From: Streptomyces nojiriensis
GTDB lineage: Bacteria > Actinomycetota > Actinomycetes > Streptomycetales > Streptomycetaceae
DNA: 64,000 nucleotides
Assembly: GCF_017639205.1 (NCBI RefSeq)
Contig: NZ_CP071139.1
Span: 1,736,001-1,800,000 of the forward strand
Direction: 5' to 3'
In this document: positions 60,877 through 64,000 of the stretch, piece by piece
Layout of the letters: the number at the start of each line of letters is the position of its first letter
Numbering within the stretch: position 1 is the first letter of the stretch
Position numbers and translations under genes: made by a program
Notes under the pieces: model-generated
What the model saw: only the letters and a program-made list of their open reading frames with translations
Database searches by the model: none
What the model was told of the DNA's origin: nothing

Positions 60877-62399
60877 CGGGTGGTACCTCCCAGCAGGTCG
60901 GCGCATTTCTCGCCGACCATGAGCACGCCGATCATGGGGTTGACGGCGGTCATGGTGGGGAAGACGGACGCGTCGGCTATCCGGATGCCGTCGAGGCCCC
61001 GGATCCTCAGATCGGGTGCGACGACGGCGAGTTCGTCGTCGGCGGCCCCCATCCGGCAGGTGCCGGCGGGATGGTAGACGGTGTGGGCGACCTGGCGTGC
61101 GTACGCGCCGAGTTCCTCGTCGGAGGTCACCTCGGGGCCCGGGCACACCTCGCGCTTGAGCCAGCCGGCCAGCGGTTCGCTCGCCGCGATCCGCCGGGCG
61201 ATGCGGATCCCGTCGACGAGGGTCCAGCCGTCGTAGTCGTCCTCGTCGGTGAAGTACCGGAAGTCGAGGGCGGGCTTGGCCTCGGGGTCGGCGCTCGTCA
61301 GGTAGAGCCGGCCGCGGCTGCGCGGCTTGGGGATGTTCGGGGTCATCGACACGCCGTGCGCGGGCCGTTCGTACCCCAGGCGCTCCGGATGGTCGGTGAA
61401 GGGGATCTGGTAGAAGTGGAACATCAGGTCCGGGCCCTCGGCCTCGGGGTCCCGGCGGACGAACAGTCCGGCGTCGGAGTCCATCGCGGAGTTCTCCGGG
61501 ATCGGCCCGTGCGTCTCCCACACGATGACCGACTCGGGGTGGTCGAGCAGGTTCTCCCCGACTCCCGGCAGGTCGTGCACGACGGGGATGCCGAGCTTCT
61601 CCAGGTCGGCGCGCGGCCCGATTCCGGAGTGCAGCAGCAGGCGCGGGGTGTCCACGGCCCCGGCGCACACCAGGACCTCGCGCCGGGCGCGTACGACGTG
61701 CTCCGTGCCCTCCTTGGTGCGGATGTGCACGCCGGTGGCGCGGGTGCCCTCCAGCTCCAGCCGGAACGCCCAGGTCTCCAGGGCGATGTGCAGGTTCGGC
61801 CGGTCCAGGAACGGGTGCAGGTACGCGACGGAGGCGGAGGAGCGCTTGTTGGTCTCCGGGTGGTAGGCGAGGTCGAAGAAGCCGGCGCCCTCGTGGAAGG
61901 GGGCCTTGTTGAAGCCCTCGACGCGCGGCACGCCGAGCGCGGTCTGCGCCGCGTCGACGAAGTCCCGGGCGATGGCGTTCCGGTCGGCCTCGCCGACGGG
62001 GACGACGTTGTTGCGCAGCCGGGCGAAGTAGGGGTCCATGGCCTTCGCGTCCCAGCCGTCGGCGCCGGCCTCGGCCCACTCGTCCCAGTCGGAGGGAAGG
62101 GGCTTGAAGGCGATGAGGGTGTTGTGGGAGGAACAGCCGCCCAGCACCCGCGCACGGCTGTGGCGGATGTGCGAGTTGCCCCGGGGCTGCACGGTGGTGG
62201 GGTAGTCGTAGTCGAGCTCACCGCCGAGCAGGCCCATCCAGCGGCGCAGGGTGAGCACGTCGTCGCGGCCGACGTCGCTGGGGCCGCCCTCGATGACGGC
62301 GACGCTGACGTCGGGGTCCTCGGTCAGCCGGGACGCGATGACGGATCCGGCGGTGCCGCCGCCGACGACGACGTAGTCGTACATGTGCTGGTCGTTCAT
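60873..62399 (-). CDS. GMC-family choline dehydrogenase
   Basis: 508 aa flavoprotein. The FAD-binding Rossmann motif [17 protein letters not shown] starts at residue ~9. GMC signatures [12 protein letters not shown] and [15 protein letters not shown] follow, and the active-site region is [14 protein letters not shown] with a His/Asn pair near the end ([16 protein letters not shown]). It oxidises choline to betaine aldehyde. It overlaps the ABC ATPase by four bases and begins two bases after the aldehyde dehydrogenase, so enzyme and transport genes are one unit. Confidence 0.93.
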   Translation of the reverse strand: MNDQHMYDYVVVGGGTAGSVIASRLTEDPDVSVAVIEGGPSDVGRDDVLTLRRWMGLLGGELDYDYPTTVQPRGNSHIRHSRARVLGGCSSHNTLIAFKPLPSDWDEWAEAGADGWDAKAMDPYFARLRNNVVPVGEADRNAIARDFVDAAQTALGVPRVEGFNKAPFHEGAGFFDLAYHPETNKRSSASVAYLHPFLDRPNLHIALETWAFRLELEGTRATGVHIRTKEGTEHVVRARREVLVCAGAVDTPRLLLHSGIGPRADLEKLGIPVVHDLPGVGENLLDHPESVIVWETHGPIPENSAMDSDAGLFVRRDPEAEGPDLMFHFYQIPFTDHPERLGYERPAHGVSMTPNIPKPRSRGRLYLTSADPEAKPALDFRYFTDEDDYDGWTLVDGIRIARRIAASEPLAGWLKREVCPGPEVTSDEELGAYARQVAHTVYHPAGTCRMGAADDELAVVAPDLRIRGLDGIRIADASVFPTMTAVNPMIGVLMVGEKCADLLGGTTR

Positions 62400-62401
62400 G
62401 T

Positions 62402-63907
62402 TCAGCCCTTCGCCGTCGCACCCGCGAACCAGCGCACGGGGCGCGGGGCGAGGTTCTGGTAGATGTGCTTGGCCTCGCGGTATTCGGCGAGACCGCCGGG
62501 GCCCAGTTCGCGGCCGATGCCGGACTTCCCGAAGCCGCCCCATTCCGCCTGCGGCAGGTAGGGGTGGAAGTCGTTGATCCAGACGGTGCCGTGCCGCAGC
62601 AGGCCGGCGACGCGCCGGGCCCGGCTTTCGTCGGAGGTCCACACCGCTCCGGCGAGGCCGTACTCGGTGTCGTTGGCGAGGGCGACGGCCTCTTCCTCCG
62701 TGCGGAAGGTCTCCACGGTGAGGACGGGGCCGAAGACCTCTTCGCGGACGACGCGCATGCCGCGGTGGCACCGGTCGAGGACCGTGGGCCGGAAGAAGTA
62801 GCCGGGGCCGGCCGGCCTCCCGCCGCCCGCGCGCAGGACCGCGCCCTCGGCGAGGGCGGAGGCCACGTACGCCTCGGTCCGTGCCAGCTGGGCCGCGGAG
62901 ACGAGTGGGCCGCACTCGACACCCGCGTCGGTGCCCCGTCCCAGCCGGATCAGTTCGGCGCGGCGGGAGAGCTCGGCGACGAAACGGTCGCGCAGCGGCT
63001 CCTCGATGATGAGGCGGGAGCCGGCGGAGCAGACCTGACCGCTGTGGATGAAGGCGGCGTTGAGCGCCTGGTCGACGGCGGTGTCGAAGTCTTCGGGCGT
63101 GGAACAGGCGTCGGCGAAGACGACGTTGGGGTTCTTTCCGCCCAGTTCGAGTGCGACCTTCTTGACGCTGTCGGCTGCCGACCGGGCGACCTTGGTGCCG
63201 CTGACGAGACCGCCCGTGAACGAGACGAGGTCGACATCGGGGTGCTCGGCGAGCCGGGCGCCGACGGTGTCGCCGGGACCGGTGACGACGTTGGCCGCAC
63301 CGAGCGGAAGGCCGGCCTCCAGGAGCAGTTCAATCAGCACGACGGTGGTCAGGGGGGTGATCTCGCTGGGCTTGATCACGAAGGTGTTGCCAGCGGCGAG
63401 CGCGGGCGCGATCTTCCAGCTGGCCTGGAGCAGCGGGTAGTTCCACGGCGTGATCAGTGCGCACACGCCGACCGGCTCGTGCACGACGACGCTGCGGATC
63501 TCGTCCGAGCCGGCGTCGACGGCCCGTCCACCGCCGTTCTCGTTCTCCACGAGGTCGGCGAAGTAGCGGAAGGCGTCGCGGACGCAGTCGACGTCGACGC
63601 GGCCTTCCTCCAGCGTCTTGCCCGCGTCCCGGCTCTCCAGGGCGCCGATCCGCTCGCGGTCGCGCTCCAGCAGTGCGGCGACCCGGCGCAGCAGGGCGGC
63701 CCGCTCGGCGGCGGGCGTGCGCGGCCAGGCGCCGAAGTCGAACGCAGCTCGCGCCGCGGCCACGGCGTCCTCGGTGTCCAGGACACCGCCCTCCGCCACG
63801 ACCTCGAAGGGGGTGGCGTCGACGGGGTCGATGATCTCGCGCGTGGCCCCGGACAGGGCTGCGCGCCACTCTCCGCCCACGTGGATGGTCTGCTGTGCTG
63901 CCGTCAC
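62402..63907 (-). CDS. betB: Betaine aldehyde dehydrogenase
   Basis: 501 aa, ALDH superfamily. The catalytic Cys is C293 in HSGQVCSAGSR, the Glu lies in ALELGGKNPN, and the NAD-binding region is VTGPGDTVGARLAEH. The protein fits betaine aldehyde dehydrogenases, e.g. ITPWNYPLLQASWKIAPALA. It converts betaine aldehyde into glycine betaine, completing choline oxidation. The start GTG 63907 has AAAGG upstream. It is the first gene of the five-gene choline/betaine operon. Confidence 0.93.
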   Translation of the reverse strand: MTAAQQTIHVGGEWRAALSGATREIIDPVDATPFEVVAEGGVLDTEDAVAAARAAFDFGAWPRTPAAERAALLRRVAALLERDRERIGALESRDAGKTLEEGRVDVDCVRDAFRYFADLVENENGGGRAVDAGSDEIRSVVVHEPVGVCALITPWNYPLLQASWKIAPALAAGNTFVIKPSEITPLTTVVLIELLLEAGLPLGAANVVTGPGDTVGARLAEHPDVDLVSFTGGLVSGTKVARSAADSVKKVALELGGKNPNVVFADACSTPEDFDTAVDQALNAAFIHSGQVCSAGSRLIIEEPLRDRFVAELSRRAELIRLGRGTDAGVECGPLVSAAQLARTEAYVASALAEGAVLRAGGGRPAGPGYFFRPTVLDRCHRGMRVVREEVFGPVLTVETFRTEEEAVALANDTEYGLAGAVWTSDESRARRVAGLLRHGTVWINDFHPYLPQAEWGGFGKSGIGRELGPGGLAEYREAKHIYQNLAPRPVRWFAGATAKG

Positions 63908-63942
63908 GGTACGTATTGCCTTTCGTTCCTGTGAGTCCCCCT

Positions 63943-63957
63943 GTCGGTGAGACCGAC
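63943..63957. promoter_or_regulatory. Inverted repeat upstream of the betaine operon
   Basis: GTCGGT-GAG-ACCGAC is a perfect six-base inverted repeat with a three-base spacer, 36 bases upstream of the aldehyde dehydrogenase start. It could be an operator for a TetR- or BetI-type regulator encoded outside the window. Confidence 0.45.
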
Positions 63958-64000
63958 GTGGTCCGCCCGCCTGCCCCGACTCCCGAAACCCATGCGCAAT

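Noticed and set aside
1..64000. tRNA, rRNA or insertion sequences
   Set aside because: I saw no tRNA-like cloverleaf, rRNA stretch or transposase motif on either strand, though a small tRNA could be missed by eye.

Overview
The window is high-GC actinobacterial DNA, most likely from a Streptomyces. Frequent GTG starts, purine-rich ribosome binding sites, an AfsR-type SARP regulator, a SARP-like BTAD regulator, paired SpoIIE/HATPase signalling proteins, an actinomycete choline/glycine-betaine operon and a Streptomyces-type contractile injection system (eCIS) cluster all fit. I saw no rRNA, tRNA, transposase or CRISPR array.

Region 1 (1-1428, minus strand): the N-terminal part of an amidase running off the window, and a SARP-like BTAD regulator lying just downstream of the eCIS operon.

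Region 2 (1540-28888, minus strand): one 27-kb operon of 20 genes, nearly all overlapping by 1-8 bases or separated by a few bases, encoding an extracellular/cytoplasmic contractile injection system. In transcription order: Pvc16-like terminator (DUF4255), a beta-sandwich protein, tail sheath, tail tube, second sheath, second tube protein, tube/LysM protein, a 59-aa protein, gpD-like hub, gpV-like spike, a protein with a hydrophobic membrane segment, a 1047-aa protein with an HExxH motif (best cargo candidate), a TPR-like/beta-sandwich protein, gp25-like baseplate protein, baseplate J protein, a gpI-like protein with a large extra N-terminal region, tape-measure-like protein, AAA+ ATPase, and two terminal proteins that share a motif. 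No separate PAAR tip gene was found. A cysteine-rich helical protein (29036-29959) is divergently transcribed from the operon's promoter region.

Region 3 (30190-34441, plus): a catalase-like domain fused to an alpha-dioxygenase/cyclooxygenase-type haem peroxidase, followed 13 bases later by a nitroreductase-like protein; possibly an oxylipin pathway.

Region 4 (34494-39480): a large SARP regulator (winged helix, BTAD, NB-ARC, TPR) divergent from a carboxymuconolactone-decarboxylase-like protein, a decayed dihydrofolate-reductase-family gene, a VOC protein and a decayed cupin gene. Two heptamers spaced like a SARP operator lie between the divergent genes. An FKBP prolyl isomerase follows.

Region 5 (39784-49190): a membrane protein behind a DtxR/IdeR-type iron box, a DUF899 protein, a DUF2182/DUF1326 pair, haem A synthase (CtaA), small His/Cys-rich exported proteins, a cysteine-synthase-family enzyme translationally coupled to an MFS exporter, a DUF6153-like protein and a DUF305 lipoprotein. 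The mix points to copper, thiol and respiratory metal handling.

Region 6 (49265-56644, minus): a MASE1 membrane protein whose natural N-terminus is interrupted by a TAG codon, a PP2C/SpoIIE phosphatase, two tandem secreted S33-type alpha/beta hydrolases, and a GAF-SpoIIE-HATPase regulator.

Region 7 (56705-63907, minus): a choline-to-glycine-betaine operon: betaine aldehyde dehydrogenase, GMC choline dehydrogenase, ABC ATPase with CBS domain, a permease made of two fused transport domains, and a substrate-binding lipoprotein.
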